The translations under genes were made by a program, and so were the position numbers. From Hymenobacter mellowenesis (lineage in GTDB: Bacteria; Bacteroidota; Bacteroidia; Cytophagales; Hymenobacteraceae): a DNA stretch of 64,000 nucleotides. The notes below the pieces were generated by a model, which saw only the letters and a list, made by a program, of their open reading frames with translations, made no database searches and was not told where the DNA came from. The stretch lies in assembly GCF_030581005.1 (NCBI RefSeq), contig NZ_JAUQSX010000006.1, positions 1 to 64,000 on the forward strand. Direction: 5' to 3'. Shown piece by piece: positions 24,372 to 35,842 of this stretch (its first letter is position 1; every line of letters starts with the position of its first letter).

Positions 24372-25094
24372 ATGATGGATTCTATGAAGTACCCGGGCCT
24401 GATACCTTCCAATGAACACAAACGGCTGGAAGCCTTGCAGCCTTACCAAGTGCTGGGTACCCCGGGCCAGGAGGTATTCAACGACTTTGTGAGCGTGGTG
24501 GCCCGGCTCTTCGACATGCCCATTGCCCTGGTGAGCCTCGTGCGGGCCGACGACGTGGTGTTCATCGGCAACGAGGGCCTGCCCGAAGCCCTGGTGGTGG
24601 CCCGCGAAGACAGCATGTGCTCAGTGGCCATTCTCAACGATGGCCTCACCGAATTCCGCGACGTGGTAACCGACCCCTGCGAACTGGTCAACCCTTTTGT
24701 GGCCCAGCAAATGCACCTCGGCTTCTACGCCGGCCAGGCCCTGCGCACCCCCGATGGCCTGGCCGTGGGCAGTCTCTGCGTGATGGACCGCCGTCCCCGC
24801 CAGCTCTCCGCCCAGGAAGGCGAATTGCTGAAGGAACTGGCCCTCGTGGCCCAGGAGCTGCTGCGCCTGCAAGCCGCCCATGCCACCAACCCCACCCTGA
24901 TGGCTACCCTGCGCACCCGCCTCGACGGGCCGGTGCAGCAGTCGCTCAACCGCCTCACCACCCTCGCCGAGCTGGGCCAGTGGGAAGAAACCACCGACAC
25001 CGCCGACGCCCAAGGCTACACTGCCTCCCGCCTCGACGAAGCCCGCTACCTGGCCCAGACGCTCTACCGCGAGCTGCAGGCCGCCCGGGGGTAG
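24372..25094 (+). CDS. GAF-domain protein
   Basis: The 240-residue cytosolic protein has a GAF domain over about residues 15-165, of the kind starting with E-R-L-L-Y-L (EHKRLEALQPYQVLGTPGQE). Further parts are PIALVSLVRADDVVFIGNEG, SMCSVAIL and LRTPDGLAVGSLCVMD. Such domains bind small ligands or chromophores and usually precede kinase or cyclase modules. Here the domain is followed only by a helical tail, so this is a stand-alone sensor. Three in-frame ATGs (24372, 24375, 24384) leave the exact start open. Confidence 0.82.
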   Translation: MMDSMKYPGLIPSNEHKRLEALQPYQVLGTPGQEVFNDFVSVVARLFDMPIALVSLVRADDVVFIGNEGLPEALVVAREDSMCSVAILNDGLTEFRDVVTDPCELVNPFVAQQMHLGFYAGQALRTPDGLAVGSLCVMDRRPRQLSAQEGELLKELALVAQELLRLQAAHATNPTLMATLRTRLDGPVQQSLNRLTTLAELGQWEETTDTADAQGYTASRLDEARYLAQTLYRELQAARG

Positions 25095-25117
25095 GAAGGC
25101 GCGGGTCTAAACAGAAG

Positions 25118-25211
25118 AACGCCTGCCGTCCTGCGCGGAGCGAAGCACCTTACCACGTCGGCATCACCTGACTTGGCAAGGTGCTTCGCTCCGCGCAGGA
25201 TGGCAGGCGTT
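25118..25211. repeat. Inverted repeat related to type A (variant arms)
   Basis: Arms 25118-25151 and 25178-25211 match at 33 of 34 positions. The gcgaagcacctt part is shared with type A, but the outer part (aacgcctgccgtcctgcg) differs. The right arm runs into TTTTTT, so it can also terminate transcription from the GAF gene. Confidence 0.8.
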
Positions 25212-25252
25212 TTTTCAAGCCGCTTCGTTAGCCGCACGCTTATTTAGCAGCT

Positions 25253-25891
25253 ATGAACGACCTCGCCGCCCGCTGGCACCGCCTCACCGCCCCGCTCATG
25301 CCCGACGCGGCCCGGCGCGCCGCCGAGTTCCAGCGCTTGAGCGCCGCCTACCAGGCCCCCACGCGCCACTACCACAACTTGCAGCACATCGAAAATCTGC
25401 TAAACCGAGTGGAAGCCGCCGACCTGCACGACCCCACCGTGGTGCAGCTGGCCGTGTGGTTTCACGATGCCGTGTACAACGCCCTAAAGCACGACAACGA
25501 AGCCCGCAGCGCCGCCGAGGCCATGGCATTTCTTCGGCACTCAACCCTGGAGCCGACCCGGCAGCAGCGCGTGGCCTTCCTCATCGAGCGCACCGCCGAC
25601 CACACCCAGCCCCAGCCGCCCCACGACGCTGACCTGCTCCTGTTCCTCGACGCCGACCTCAGCATCCTCGGCGCCCCGGAAACCGCATATTGGGCCTACG
25701 CCCGTCAGGTGCGGCAGGAATACCGCCTCGTGCCCGACCTGCTCTACCGCCCCGGCCGCCGCCAGGTGCTGGCCAAGATGCTGGCCGCGCCCGTGCTCTT
25801 CCGCACCCCCGCCCTGTGCGCCGAGTTCGACGCCCCCGCCCGCCGCAACCTGCAGGCCGAAATCGACGCCTGGGACCGGGGCGGACTGTAA
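25253..25891 (+). CDS. HD-domain metal-dependent phosphohydrolase
   Basis: The 212-residue cytosolic protein has HD-type motifs YHNLQHIENLL (about 39-49) and AVWFHDAVY (about 66-74, the HD pair), then HDNEARSAAEA and a later DADLSILG. This matches the predicted metal-dependent HD phosphohydrolase group (COG4339). The substrate is unknown; relatives act on nucleotides or phosphate esters. It starts at ATG 25253 and ends 19 bp before a terminator. Confidence 0.85.
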   Translation: MNDLAARWHRLTAPLMPDAARRAAEFQRLSAAYQAPTRHYHNLQHIENLLNRVEAADLHDPTVVQLAVWFHDAVYNALKHDNEARSAAEAMAFLRHSTLEPTRQQRVAFLIERTADHTQPQPPHDADLLLFLDADLSILGAPETAYWAYARQVRQEYRLVPDLLYRPGRRQVLAKMLAAPVLFRTPALCAEFDAPARRNLQAEIDAWDRGGL

Positions 25892-25909
25892 TCGGCCTCA
25901 TTGTACTAA

Positions 25910-25948
25910 AAAAAGAAAGCCTGCCGCAGTGCGACAGGCTTTCTTTTT
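25910..25948. terminator. Bidirectional intrinsic terminator
   Basis: The stem aaaaagaaagcctg / caggctttcttttt has an 11-nt loop. It lies between the convergent HD hydrolase and giant T9SS genes. Confidence 0.9.
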
Positions 25949-25969
25949 AACAAAACCGCAGGTCGTCCG

Positions 25970-28900
25970 CTATTCGCGCACGATGCGGCGAACATCCATG
26001 CTGCCGCTGGCCGTGCTGGCTTGCAGGATGTAGACGCCGGTAGCCAGCGCGCTCAGGTCGAGCGCCTGCTTCTGGCCCAAGGCGTTGGCCGCCACAGTGC
26101 CTTCGTACACCCGCTGGCCCACGGCATTGAGCACCCGCACCGTCACCGCCTCGCGGTAGCCGGTGAGCTCTAGCGTGAGGTGGCCGTTGGTGGTGGGGTT
26201 GGGGTACACGGTGAGCGAGGTACCGGCCGCCGCCTTGGCGCCCGAGGTCACCACCAGCGGGTTGGAGGGCAGCGAGGTGCAGCCCGGCCCGCTACTGGTC
26301 GTTACCACAGTATAAGAACCCAACTGCGATGGCAGGCCGGTGAGCACCAGCGTCTGGCCGGTGGCGCCGGGCACTATGTTGGGGCCCAAGTACCACTGGT
26401 TGCCAGTAGTAGCGCTTGAAGTAAGCGTAGTAGTTGTGCCGTTGTAGGTCGCCGAGATAGTAGGCGTAGCTGGCCGAGCGGTGATAAAGAATGGCGCGGT
26501 GGCCGTCACCACGCTGCATCCGCTCGAAGCAGCTATTGTATTAGTCACTGTGTAGGCACCAGGAACAGAAGTGCTCAGGTTAACGGCTCCCGTCGCAGCA
26601 TTAATCACGAGCCCGGCAGTGGAAGTGAACGTGCCCGCAGTAGCGCCCGTAAAAAGAATAGCCGGGATGGAAGCACCGGCTCCCTGACAGTTTGTACCAG
26701 TTGTGTAGCCGAACGTAGCCAGCGGCGCCGCCGTGATGGTTACCGTCGTCGTGGCCGTAGTAGCGGCGCAGCCGCCGGCAGCGGCCACCGTGTTGGTCAC
26801 CGTGTAGGTGCCGGGCGTCGAGGTGGAAAGCACAATCAGGCCAGAGGGAAGAAGCGTCAGGCCCGCTGGGGCCGAATTGAACGTGCCCCGCGTAGCACCT
26901 GGGACTAAAATCACCGTCGGGTCTGTGGTGCCGCTCACGCAGAACGTCGATGCCGTGCCGTAGCTGAACGTGGCCACGGCCGGGGCCGTGATGGTTACGC
27001 TCTGGGTGCTGCTGCTGCCGCAGGCACCGCTCACCGTGTAGGTCACGGTGTAGGTGCCGGCCGTGCTGCCGCTCAGGTTGATGGCGCCGGTGCTGGCGTT
27101 GATGCTCAGGCCCGTAGTCGAGGTGAACGTGCCACCCGTCGTGCCCGTGATGGTAGCGGTGGGGTTGGTGCCACTCAGGCAATACGTAGCCGCCGGGTAG
27201 CTGAACGTAGCCGTGCTGGGCGCCGTGAGCGTGAACGTAGCGGTGGTGGTCACGGCCGCGCAGCCGTTGGCGGCGGCTACCGCGTTGGTCACCGTATAAG
27301 TGCCGGCGGTGGCTGTGGCGCTTACGGTGACAACGCCCGTGGTGGCGTTTACCGAGAGGCCGGCGGCCGTGGGCAGCGAGTAGGTACCAGCGGTAGCGCC
27401 CGTACCCAGCGTGGGCGTGAGCGTAGCGGCGCTGCCCGCGCAGGTCGTGGCCGTGGGGTAGGTGAAGGCAGCAGTGGGCGCGGCCGTAATGGTCACGCTG
27501 GCGGTGCTCGTCACGGCGGCGCAGCCATTGGCAGCGGCTACGGTGTTGGTCACCGTGTAGGTGCCGGGCGTGCTGCTGCTGAGCGTGATGGCACCAGTCG
27601 TAGCGTTGATGGTCAGGCCCGTCGGTGCGGCTGTGAACGTGCCCGCCGTGGCGCCCGTACCGAGGGCAACGACCGGAGCTAAGGTGCCGCTCACGCAGTA
27701 CGAAGTCGAGCCGTAGCTGAATGCGGCCGTGGGCGCGGCGTTGATGGTCACGCTAGCCGTCGCGCTCGAACCGCACTGAGTGGCCGTCGCCGGCACCGTG
27801 TAGGTTACGGTGTAGGTGCCGGCCGTGCTGGCGCCCAGGTTGATGGCGCCGGTGTTGGCGTTAATGCTCAGGCCCGTGGTCGAGCTGAAAGCGCCGCCCG
27901 CCGTGCCCGTGATGGTGGCCACCGGGTTGGTACTACCGCTCACGCAGTAAGGCCCGGCGGCGTAGCTAAACGTGGCTGTTGTGGCCGGCGTCACCGTGAG
28001 GGTGGCCGTGGCCGTAGCAGCAGCGCAGCTGCCGCTGGCCGCGATGGTGTTCGTTACCGTGTAGGTGCCGGCCGCCGAGTTGCTCAGGTCGACCACGCCG
28101 GTGCTGGCGTTGATGGTCAGGCCCGCCGGGCTGGCCGTGAAAGTGCCGGCCGAGGCGCCCGTGCCCAGCGCAGGCGTCACCGAGCCGGTGCTGCTTGCGC
28201 AATTGGTGCCAGCCGGGTAGCTGAAGGCCGCCAGCGGAGCCGCTGTAATGGTGACGCTCTGGGTGCTGCTGCTGCTGCAGGTGCTGCTCACCGCGTAAGT
28301 CACGGTGTAGGTGCCGACAGTGGAAGTGCTGAGCGTGATGGCGCCGGTGGTCGGGTTCAGGCTCAGGCCGGTGGTCGAGCTGAAGGTGCCGCCCGCCGTG
28401 CCCGTGATGGTGGGCACGGGGTTGGTGGTGCCGCTGGCGCAGAACGTGCCCGCCCCGTAGCTGAACGTGGCCGTGCTGGGCGCCGTGAGCGTGAACGTGG
28501 CCGTGCTCGTCACGGCGGCGCAGCCATTGGCCGCCGCTACCGTATTGGTCACGGTGTAGGTGCCGGCGGTAGCGGCTGCGCCCAGCGTCACCACGCCCGT
28601 GCTGGCGTTAATAGTCAGGCCGGGAGCCGTCGGCAGCGAGTAGGTGCCAACTGAAGCGCCGCTTGCCAGCGTCGGGGTCAGGGTGGCCGACGTACCGGCG
28701 CACAGGGTCGCGGCGGGGTAGGAGAAGCCGGCCGTGGGTGCGGCATTGATGGTCAGGGTTTGGGTGCTGCTGCTGCCGCAGGTGCCGGCCACCGCGTAGG
28801 TCACGGTGTAAGTGCCGGGCGTGCTGCTGCTCAATGTCACCGCGCCAGTGGTCGGGTTGATGGTCAGGCCCGACGTTGAGCTGAAGGCGCCCCCTGCCGT

Positions 28901-31900
28901 GCCGGTGACAGTGGGCGTCGGGTTGGTGCTGCCGCTCACGCAATACGGGCCGGCGGGGTAGCTGAAGGTGGCCGTCGTCTGCGGTGTAATCGTGAACGAA
29001 GCCGCGCCTATTACCTGGGCGCAGCCGTTGGCGGCAGCCACGGTATTCGTCACCGTATAAGTGCCGGCGGCGGCCGTGGCTCCGATGGTTACTACCCCGT
29101 TGGCGTTCACGCTCACGCCGGTAGCGGCGGGCAGCGAGAACGTGCCCACAGTAGCACCCGTGGTCATCGTCGGCGTCAGGGTAGCGGCCGTGCCGGCGCA
29201 CAGGGTCGTGGTGGGGTAGGAGAAGCCAGCCGTGGGGGCCGCGTTGATGGTCACCGTAGCCGTGCTCGTCACGGCGGCGCAGCCGTTGGCGGCTGCTACC
29301 GTGTTGGTCACGGTGTAGGTGCCGGGCGTTGAAGAGCTCAGCGTGATGGCACCCGTCGTGGCATTCAGCGTCAGACCCGCCGTCGAGCTGAACGCGCCGG
29401 CCGTGGCCCCGCCCGCCAGCGTGGCCGTGGGGTTGGTGGCGCCGCTCACGCAGTAGGGGCCGCTGGCGTACGAGAAGCCCGCCGTAGGCGCGGCATTGAT
29501 GGTGATGGTCGTGGTGGCCGACGAGCCGCACTGCGCGGCGGTGGCCGCTACCGTGTTGGTCACGGTGTAGGTGCCGGGCGTGCTGCTGCTGAGCGTGACG
29601 GCGCCGGTGCTGGCGTTGAGTGTCAGCCCGGCCGGGGTGGCCGTGAAGGTGCCGGCCGTGGACCCGCTGGCCAGCGTCACGGTCGGGTTGGTGGTGCCGC
29701 TCACGCAGAAGGGCGCCCCGCCGTAGCTGAAGGTGGCCGTCGAGGGCGTGCAGGGGGCTACGATGTTGATGAGGTAGTCCTCCGTTTCGCCGTACCAGGT
29801 GGTGGCGCCGCCGGTGCAGGCGTCGGTGGCCGCGAAGCTGCCGTTGCGCCAGCGCACCCGCACGCGGGCCGGGCCCAGCAGCGCCGTGGCCGGCACGGTG
29901 ACGCTGACCGTCAGCGGCACGTCGGTAGCGAGGGCGCTGGAGGTGCCCAGCAGCGTGTACTCACTAGCGTCGAAGGTGCCGCTGTGGTCGTAGTCAATCC
30001 AGATGCCGCCCTGCGAGCCGCCGTTGTTGGAGCGCACTACCACGGTCACCGGGTAGCTCACACCCTGGTTGAGGGTGGTGGTCAGGCCCGGGGCGGTGGT
30101 GTAGTCGGCGTAGCCGCCGGGGGTGTTCACGAGCGAGCTGTTGGTGAAGCCATTAAAGCCCGGCACCGTCACGCTCTCGATGTACTCGTTGGTGCCGGTG
30201 CTCACCGGAGCGCAGTAGCAGGTGGCCTGCTGGCCCACCGTCACCGGGCTCGACGTAGAGGTGCTGCCGGAGGCCGTGCAGGTCACTACCACGCGGTAGT
30301 CGGTGCTGGCCGTCTGGCTGGCCACGGCGTAGCTGGGCGTGGCCTGGGCACTGCCCAGGTTGGTGTAGTTGTTGGTGCCGGCCGGGCTGCTCTGCCACTG
30401 GTAGGTCAGGCCGGTGGTGCCGGCCGCCAAGCCTGTCACGTTCAGCGTGAAGCTGGCCGTGGCGGTGCAGGCGGCGCTGGTGGTGGCCGTGGCCGCCGTG
30501 GCCGGCAGTGTGCCGCCGCAGGCCGTGGCCGTGCCGATGTTCACCAGGTAGTCTTCCACCTCGCCGTAGTTGCTGCTGCTGCTGGCGGCCGTGCAGGCCT
30601 GCGAAGCCAGCAGCACCACGTCGTTGCCGCCGCGCACGCGTATCTTGGTCAGGCCCGTGAGCGCCGAAGCCGGCACCGTAATCGGGATAACCGACGTGCC
30701 GCTGGCCCCGGCGTTGGTGCCCAGCGTGAAAAACTCGCTGGCGTCGAAAGTGCCGCTGTGGTCGAAGTCAATCCAGACCCCGCTGTACTGGTTGCTGTCG
30801 CTGCCCATCTTCACCGACACCATGGCCGAGCCGCCCGTCGTCAGCACCGGCGTGGGCAGGGCCCCGGTCAGTTGCGCCGACGAGTAGTCGGTGTAGTAGG
30901 GCGAGGCGTTGGTAGTCGAGGAGTTATTATTCAGCGCCCCCAGCGTCACGTTGGTGATGCCGTCGGTGCCGGTGCCCGAGGTGACGGGTGTGCAGGTGCA
31001 ATAGTAGAAGGGGTTCTGGCCCACCGTCAGCACGTTAGAGGTGGCGGTAGCGGCCGAGCCACCGGCCGCGCACAGCAGCAGCACCCGGTAGTCGGTGGCC
31101 GCCGTCTGGGTGGCTACCGCGTAGGTGGTGGTGGTTTGGGCGGTGCCCAGGTTGGTGAAGGTATTGGCACCGGCCGGGCTGCTCTGCCACTGGTAGGTGT
31201 AGCCGTTGAGGCCAACCGGCGGCATGCTGGCCGTCAGGGTGAAGGCCGTGCCGGCGCACACCGAGAAGGCCGTCGTGGAGATGGAGGGGGCCGGCGGGGC
31301 GCTGGTGCAGGGCGTGGCCGTCACCGTCACGGTATAGTCGAGGGCCTCGCCGTACACCGTGGTAGCGCAGGCGTTGGTGCCGGTGTTGAGCACCGTGTTG
31401 CTGTAGTAGTCGCTGCGGATGCGCAGGCGCGTGGCCCCGGTCAGGGCGCCCGGCGGCGGCACGAGGGTGGCCGTCAGGTTGCCGGCCGAGGAGCCGTACA
31501 CCGCCCCGCTGGTGTTTTTCAGGATGTAGAACTCGCTGGCGTCAAAGGCCCCGTCCTGGTTGTAGTCAATCCAGGCCGAGATGCGCTGAAAGGCAATGGC
31601 CGCCACCGTCAGCGTGTAGTTGCCGTTGACGCTCAGTGCGGTAGTAGTGGTGCTGGCCGGGTAGATGGCGTAGTAGGGGGCCGCGTAGCCCGGCGAAGTG
31701 CTGGTGAGCAGGCCCGGCGCGTTGGTCAGCGTCGCGCCGCCGTCGCCGGGCAGCGTCACAGTCGTCACGCTGGTGTAGCTGGTGCTGGTGCTGCTGTGGG
31801 TGGGTACGCAGTAACAGCTCGTGATTGGGTTCTGCGTCACCTGCACCGCCGAGGAGGGCACCGCCGTGCCGCCCGCCCCGTCGTAGAGGCAGCTCACCAG

Positions 31901-32935
31901 CACGCGGTAGTAGGTGGTAGCCGTCTGGTTGGTAGCCGTGTAGGTGGCGCTGGTGGCGCCGCTGATGTTGGCGAAGCCCGTCGTGGCGCTGGTGGTGCTG
32001 GCCTGCCACTGGTAGGTATAGCCGGCCGTGTTGGCCGGCAGGCCCGTCACCGACAAATAGATGCTGGTGCTGGCGCATGCCGACGTGAGGGCCGTGCTGC
32101 CGCCGCTGGTGGTAGTGGCCGCGGCGCTCAGGTTGCTGGGCGCGGCCGCGCACACCGGCACGGTAGCCGTCGATACCGCAAACACGTCGATAACGCCCGT
32201 AGCCGTCACCGTCTTGCCAAACGTGATGCTGGCAATTGGCTTGGTCACATTGGCCGGCAAAATACTGTAAGCCAGCTGGTACAGGTTAGGCGTGGTGGCG
32301 CTGGTGTTGTCGATGCCGCTGGCCGCCGTGCGGGCCACCCGCCCGAAGCCCTGGTAGGCCACCGTGGCCCCGGCGGGCGTAAACCAGTCGGGCAGGGTCT
32401 GGCTGGAAAATACCTGCGTGGTACCGTCGCTGAAGGTGATGGTCACGGTCATGCCGTTGGTGATGGCACCGCCGCCGCCCGTAGCCAGCACGTACACCGT
32501 GGAGGCCGCCGAGGGCGTGGCAAACGTGATGGTGCCCGCGTCGGCGCCCGTGCCGGTGCCACCGCCCGTGTTGCCGGTGGCCGGCACGCGCAACACGTTG
32601 TTGGCCCCGTAGCTGGCCAACTGGTAGGTAAGCCCCGTGGTGCCCGCCGCAATGCTGGTAATGAGGCCGTTGTTGGGGATTTTATTGGTGGCCCCGTTGG
32701 CCGCGTTAGAGGGGTTGACATAGTTGGCACTCATGAAGGAGTACCCGGCTCCGTTCGAGCCGTCCACGTCGTAGGTGGTCAGGTTGGGCACCGCGCCGGT
32801 GCCCTCGGCTATCACGTCCTGGTTGTAGCCGGTGAGGGCCACCGGGGTGTAGGTCTGGGCCCGGGCTGGCAGGGCAAGCATCCCGACCAGGGCCAGCGGC
32901 ACCAACCTGGATAAAAAAGTAAAAGGTTTTAGCAT
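25970..32935 (-). CDS. Giant secreted repeat protein with GEVED domains and T9SS sorting domain
   Basis: The 2321-residue protein begins with a signal peptide ([18 protein letters not shown], cleavage after ARA) and a jelly-roll-like N-terminal region. Three GEVED domains follow, ending near residues 530 (YGEALDYTV), 793 ([11 protein letters not shown]) and 1050 ([11 protein letters not shown]). Thirteen Ig-like repeats of about 83 residues (about 1065-2150) begin with FSY..C and contain [11 protein letters not shown]. One further Ig-like module precedes the sorting domain ([17 protein letters not shown] to the end). It should be an adhesin or surface filament, threonine- and alanine-rich, secreted through T9SS. 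The repeats are nearly identical in DNA, so copy number may be variable or misassembled. Confidence 0.93.
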   Translation of the reverse strand: MLKPFTFLSRLVPLALVGMLALPARAQTYTPVALTGYNQDVIAEGTGAVPNLTTYDVDGSNGAGYSFMSANYVNPSNAANGATNKIPNNGLITSIAAGTTGLTYQLASYGANNVLRVPATGNTGGGTGTGADAGTITFATPSAASTVYVLATGGGGAITNGMTVTITFSDGTTQVFSSQTLPDWFTPAGATVAYQGFGRVARTAASGIDNTSATTPNLYQLAYSILPANVTKPIASITFGKTVTATGVIDVFAVSTATVPVCAAAPSNLSAAATTTSGGSTALTSACASTSIYLSVTGLPANTAGYTYQWQASTTSATTGFANISGATSATYTATNQTATTYYRVLVSCLYDGAGGTAVPSSAVQVTQNPITSCYCVPTHSSTSTSYTSVTTVTLPGDGGATLTNAPGLLTSTSPGYAAPYYAIYPASTTTTALSVNGNYTLTVAAIAFQRISAWIDYNQDGAFDASEFYILKNTSGAVYGSSAGNLTATLVPPPGALTGATRLRIRSDYYSNTVLNTGTNACATTVYGEALDYTVTVTATPCTSAPPAPSISTTAFSVCAGTAFTLTASMPPVGLNGYTYQWQSSPAGANTFTNLGTAQTTTTYAVATQTAATDYRVLLLCAAGGSAATATSNVLTVGQNPFYYCTCTPVTSGTGTDGITNVTLGALNNNSSTTNASPYYTDYSSAQLTGALPTPVLTTGGSAMVSVKMGSDSNQYSGVWIDFDHSGTFDASEFFTLGTNAGASGTSVIPITVPASALTGLTKIRVRGGNDVVLLASQACTAASSSSNYGEVEDYLVNIGTATACGGTLPATAATATTSAACTATASFTLNVTGLAAGTTGLTYQWQSSPAGTNNYTNLGSAQATPSYAVASQTASTDYRVVVTCTASGSTSTSSPVTVGQQATCYCAPVSTGTNEYIESVTVPGFNGFTNSSLVNTPGGYADYTTAPGLTTTLNQGVSYPVTVVVRSNNGGSQGGIWIDYDHSGTFDASEYTLLGTSSALATDVPLTVSVTVPATALLGPARVRVRWRNGSFAATDACTGGATTWYGETEDYLINIVAPCTPSTATFSYGGAPFCVSGTTNPTVTLASGSTAGTFTATPAGLTLNASTGAVTLSSSTPGTYTVTNTVAATAAQCGSSATTTITINAAPTAGFSYASGPYCVSGATNPTATLAGGATAGAFSSTAGLTLNATTGAITLSSSTPGTYTVTNTVAAANGCAAVTSTATVTINAAPTAGFSYPTTTLCAGTAATLTPTMTTGATVGTFSLPAATGVSVNANGVVTIGATAAAGTYTVTNTVAAANGCAQVIGAASFTITPQTTATFSYPAGPYCVSGSTNPTPTVTGTAGGAFSSTSGLTINPTTGAVTLSSSTPGTYTVTYAVAGTCGSSSTQTLTINAAPTAGFSYPAATLCAGTSATLTPTLASGASVGTYSLPTAPGLTINASTGVVTLGAAATAGTYTVTNTVAAANGCAAVTSTATFTLTAPSTATFSYGAGTFCASGTTNPVPTITGTAGGTFSSTTGLSLNPTTGAITLSTSTVGTYTVTYAVSSTCSSSSTQSVTITAAPLAAFSYPAGTNCASSTGSVTPALGTGASAGTFTASPAGLTINASTGVVDLSNSAAGTYTVTNTIAASGSCAAATATATLTVTPATTATFSYAAGPYCVSGSTNPVATITGTAGGAFSSTTGLSINANTGAINLGASTAGTYTVTYTVPATATQCGSSATASVTINAAPTAAFSYGSTSYCVSGTLAPVVALGTGATAGTFTAAPTGLTINATTGAITLSSSTPGTYTVTNTVAAANGCAAVTSTASVTITAAPTAAFTYPTATTCAGSAATLTPTLGTGATAGTYSLPTAAGLSVNATTGVVTVSATATAGTYTVTNAVAAANGCAAVTTTATFTLTAPSTATFSYPAATYCLSGTNPTATITGTTGGTFTSTTGLSINASTGAINLSGSTAGTYTVTYTVSGACGSSSTQSVTITAPAVATFSYGTASTFCVSGTTDPTVILVPGATRGTFNSAPAGLTLLPSGLIVLSTSTPGTYTVTNTVAAAGGCAATTATTTVTITAAPLATFGYTTGTNCQGAGASIPAILFTGATAGTFTSTAGLVINAATGAVNLSTSVPGAYTVTNTIAASSGCSVVTATAPFFITARPATPTISATYNGTTTTLTSSATTGNQWYLGPNIVPGATGQTLVLTGLPSQLGSYTVVTTSSGPGCTSLPSNPLVVTSGAKAAAGTSLTVYPNPTTNGHLTLELTGYREAVTVRVLNAVGQRVYEGTVAANALGQKQALDLSALATGVYILQASTASGSMDVRRIVRE

Positions 32936-33262
32936 AAAAAAGGGGTGAAGGGGAAATAAGGTAATCGGATGAGTAGTCAGCGCTTAGGACGCCGTTGGCA
33001 TTCACGTTGGAAAGCTATGCATGAAAGACGATTGATTTATACATAGCCTTAGAAAAGAAGTATTTTCCGCTCCGGATGGCTTGAAAAACGCCCTGCGTTC
33101 TATTGCTCAAGCGGCCGGAGCTGCGTCACTGCATCGGTGGCAGCGGCTTTAGCCTGGGCCGCAGGGATACCGGCGCAAACGACCTTTTTACCGCGTATTT
33201 TTGTTGATTCGACGCGCCCGGCGCATCTTACTCAATCCCAACATCTGCCTAATCTGCGGTCC
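32936..33262. other. Divergent promoter region
   Basis: No gene is supported. It separates the giant T9SS gene from topoisomerase III. An AT-rich block at about 33030-33070 and the TATTTTTG motif at 33196 are the only notable signals. Confidence 0.5.
33196..33203 (+). promoter_or_regulatory. Candidate -7 promoter element (TATTTTTG) for topB
   Basis: A perfect TAnnTTTG match, 59 bases upstream of the chosen topB start. It gives a leader of roughly 55 nt. Confidence 0.45.
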
Positions 33263-35827
33263 ATGATAGTTTGCATTGCCGAAAAGCCCAGCGTGGCCCG
33301 TGAAATCGCCAACGTGCTGGGCGCCACCCGCCGCATGGACGGCTACATGGAAGGCAACGGCTACCAGGTGACCTGGACCTTCGGCCACTTCTGCCAGCTC
33401 AAGGAACCCGACGACTACCAGCCCGAGTGGAAGCGCTGGAGCCTGCACAACCTGCCCATGATTCCGGACAAGTTCGGCATCAAGCTCATGCGCCGCGACG
33501 AGGGCGTGGTGAAACAGTTCCACACCATCAAAAAGCTGGTGGACGAGGCCACCGAAGTCATCAACTGCGGCGACGCCGGGCAGGAAGGGGAGGTGATTCA
33601 GCGCTGGGTGCTGCAGGAGGCCAAGTGCCGCAAGCCCGTGAAGCGCCTCTGGATTTCGTCGCTCACCGAAGAGGCCATCCGGCAGGGCTTCGCCAACCTG
33701 CGCGAGGCCAAGGAGTTTGATAGCCTTTACCAGGCCGGCAAGAGCCGCGCCGTGGGCGACTGGCTGCTGGGCCTGAACGCCACGCGCCTCTTCACCCTCA
33801 AATACACCACTTACCAGGACAAGCAGCTCCTGAGCATTGGGCGGGTGCAAACGCCCACGCTGGCCCTGCTGGTGGAGCGCTGGCACGAAATCCAGAACTT
33901 CCGGCCCGAGCCGTACTGGGTGCTGAAAACCGAATACCGGGGCACGCTCTTCAGCCACATGGCCGCGCCCGACAAGGCCAAAGACGCCGACGCCGCGCCC
34001 GACACCAAGAGCCGCCTGCGCGCCCTGGGCTACTTCGTGACCGAAGAAGAGGCGCAGCAAGCCCTGGAAGCCGTGCGCCCCGCGCCGCTGCGCGTGACGG
34101 ACGTGGAGATTAAGAAAGGCCGCGAATCCCCGCCGCGGCTGTTCGATTTGACCTCGCTGCAGGTGCAGTGCAACAACCAGCTCAGCCTCTCGGCCGAGGA
34201 CACGCTGAAAATAGTGCAGGCGCTGTACGAGAAGAAGGCCGTGAGCTACCCGCGCGTTGATACCACGTTTCTGCCCGACGACCAGTACGTGAAAATTCCC
34301 GGTATTCTGCGCGGCATTGGCTACGACGCGCTGACCAAGCCGCTGCTGGCTGCCAAGATTCCGAAGACACCCAAGGTCTTTAACAACAACAAAGTCACCG
34401 ACCACCACGCCATTATTCCCACCGGCGCGGCCGGCCCCGGCGGCGGCATGGAAACCAGTGTGTACGACATCATCGCGCGCCGCTTCATCGCCGCCTTTTA
34501 CCCCGATTGCGAAGTGAGCAACACCACCGTGCTGGCCGAAGCCGCCGAGCGCCCCTTCCGCGTGCGCGGCCGCCAGATTCTCAACCCCGGCTGGCGCGTG
34601 GTGTACGGCGACCCCACTCAGCAGGCGGCCCCCAAACCCGCGCCCGCCCCGGGTGCCGCCGGTGCCGCGGCCGAAGCCGATGACGACGCGGTTTCGACGG
34701 TGCTGCCCAATTTCGTGAAGGGCGAAAGCGGCCCCCACGACCCGCGTCTGGAAAGCAAGATGACCCAGCCACCCAAGGATTACACCGAGGCCACGCTGCT
34801 GCGCGGCATGGAAACGGCCGGCCGCAACATCGACGACGAAGAGCTGCGCCAGGCCATGAAGGAAAACGGCATCGGCCGCCCCAGCACCCGCGCCGCCATC
34901 ATCGAAACGCTGTTCAAGCGCAACTACATCAAGCGCGAAAAGAAGCGCATCGTGCCCACGCCCACCGGCGTGGAATTGATTGGTCTGATTCGCAACCCGA
35001 CCCTGAAATCGGCGGAGCTGACCGGCCAGTGGGAGCACAAGTTGCGCCAGATTGAGCGCGGCGAGCTGTCGTCGGAAGGCTTTCTGGGCGAGCTTTCGGG
35101 CTTGGTGAAGGAAATGGTGGCCGAAGTGAAGAACGACGGTCGCGGCCGCATGGTGACGTCGGGCAGCGCCGAGCTGGCGGTGCAGGCGGCCCAGGGCGGC
35201 AGCAGCAAAGTGCCCGCCGGCATGACCGGAGGCAAGGCTGTCGGCTCGGCTCCGCTGCCCGGTGCCAACGGCCTGGGCTACTGCCCGGCCTGCAAAACCG
35301 GCCACGTAGTGCGCGGCAAAACCGCCTTCGGCTGCGTGCGCTTCCGCGAGGGCTGCACCTTCCGGCTGCCGGCCGAGGTGCATGGCAAAAAGCTCAGCGA
35401 CCCGCAGGTGAAAGCACTGCTCGCCAAGGGTCGCACGCCGGTGATGAAAGGTTTTGTGGGCGCCGACGGCCAAAAGTTCGACGCCGCCATCGGCCTCGAC
35501 ACCGGCTTCCAGCCCATCCTGCTGCAGGTGGCCGAAAGCAAGCCCGGCGCCGCCCCCGACTCGGGTCTGATTCCGTGCCCGGTGTGCAAGCTCGGCACCA
35601 TGCTCAAGGGCAAGGCTGCCTACGGCTGCTCACGCTTCCGCGAAGACTGCCAGTTCCGGGTGGGCTTCGAGTGGGGCGGCAAGCAGCTCACCGAAACCCA
35701 GCTCAAGCAGTTGCTGCGCAAGGGCGAAACCAGCGTCATTAAAGGCTTCATCTCCGCCAAAACCGGCAAGAAGTACGACGCCGCGCTGAAGGTGGAGGAA
35801 GGACGCGTGGTGCCGGTATTTGGGTAG
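33263..35827 (+). CDS. topB: DNA topoisomerase III (type IA)
   Basis: The 854-residue enzyme relaxes and decatenates DNA by passing single strands. The Toprim domain begins MIVCIAEKPSVAREIA and has the acidic motif DAGQEGE (about residue 105; the more usual form is DAGREGE). The active-site tyrosine is Y329 (AVSYPRVDT). After a short low-complexity linker (about 455-480) and the rest of the core come two C-terminal repeats with CxxC pairs (YCPACKTGH and PCPVCKLGT), each followed by GKxAxGCxRFRExCxFR. The start at ATG 33263 matches the family. It is convergent with the next gene, 15 bp apart. Confidence 0.94.
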   Translation: MIVCIAEKPSVAREIANVLGATRRMDGYMEGNGYQVTWTFGHFCQLKEPDDYQPEWKRWSLHNLPMIPDKFGIKLMRRDEGVVKQFHTIKKLVDEATEVINCGDAGQEGEVIQRWVLQEAKCRKPVKRLWISSLTEEAIRQGFANLREAKEFDSLYQAGKSRAVGDWLLGLNATRLFTLKYTTYQDKQLLSIGRVQTPTLALLVERWHEIQNFRPEPYWVLKTEYRGTLFSHMAAPDKAKDADAAPDTKSRLRALGYFVTEEEAQQALEAVRPAPLRVTDVEIKKGRESPPRLFDLTSLQVQCNNQLSLSAEDTLKIVQALYEKKAVSYPRVDTTFLPDDQYVKIPGILRGIGYDALTKPLLAAKIPKTPKVFNNNKVTDHHAIIPTGAAGPGGGMETSVYDIIARRFIAAFYPDCEVSNTTVLAEAAERPFRVRGRQILNPGWRVVYGDPTQQAAPKPAPAPGAAGAAAEADDDAVSTVLPNFVKGESGPHDPRLESKMTQPPKDYTEATLLRGMETAGRNIDDEELRQAMKENGIGRPSTRAAIIETLFKRNYIKREKKRIVPTPTGVELIGLIRNPTLKSAELTGQWEHKLRQIERGELSSEGFLGELSGLVKEMVAEVKNDGRGRMVTSGSAELAVQAAQGGSSKVPAGMTGGKAVGSAPLPGANGLGYCPACKTGHVVRGKTAFGCVRFREGCTFRLPAEVHGKKLSDPQVKALLAKGRTPVMKGFVGADGQKFDAAIGLDTGFQPILLQVAESKPGAAPDSGLIPCPVCKLGTMLKGKAAYGCSRFREDCQFRVGFEWGGKQLTETQLKQLLRKGETSVIKGFISAKTGKKYDAALKVEEGRVVPVFG

Positions 35828-35842
35828 AGTAGCAATGCACCG

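Noticed and set aside
29984..32914. A 976-codon open frame on the plus strand opposite the giant T9SS protein
   Set aside because: It is the antisense shadow of a threonine/alanine/glycine-rich repeat gene in GC-rich DNA. Its composition (G, R, H, A) is not protein-like and it has no motif.
33188..35473. A 761-codon minus-strand frame opposite topoisomerase III
   Set aside because: Antisense shadow. The plus-strand topB has all family motifs and the minus frame none.
33263..35827. Mobile-element origin of topB
   Set aside because: Topoisomerase III genes occur in conjugative elements of Bacteroidota, but no mobilisation, integrase or transfer genes flank this one.
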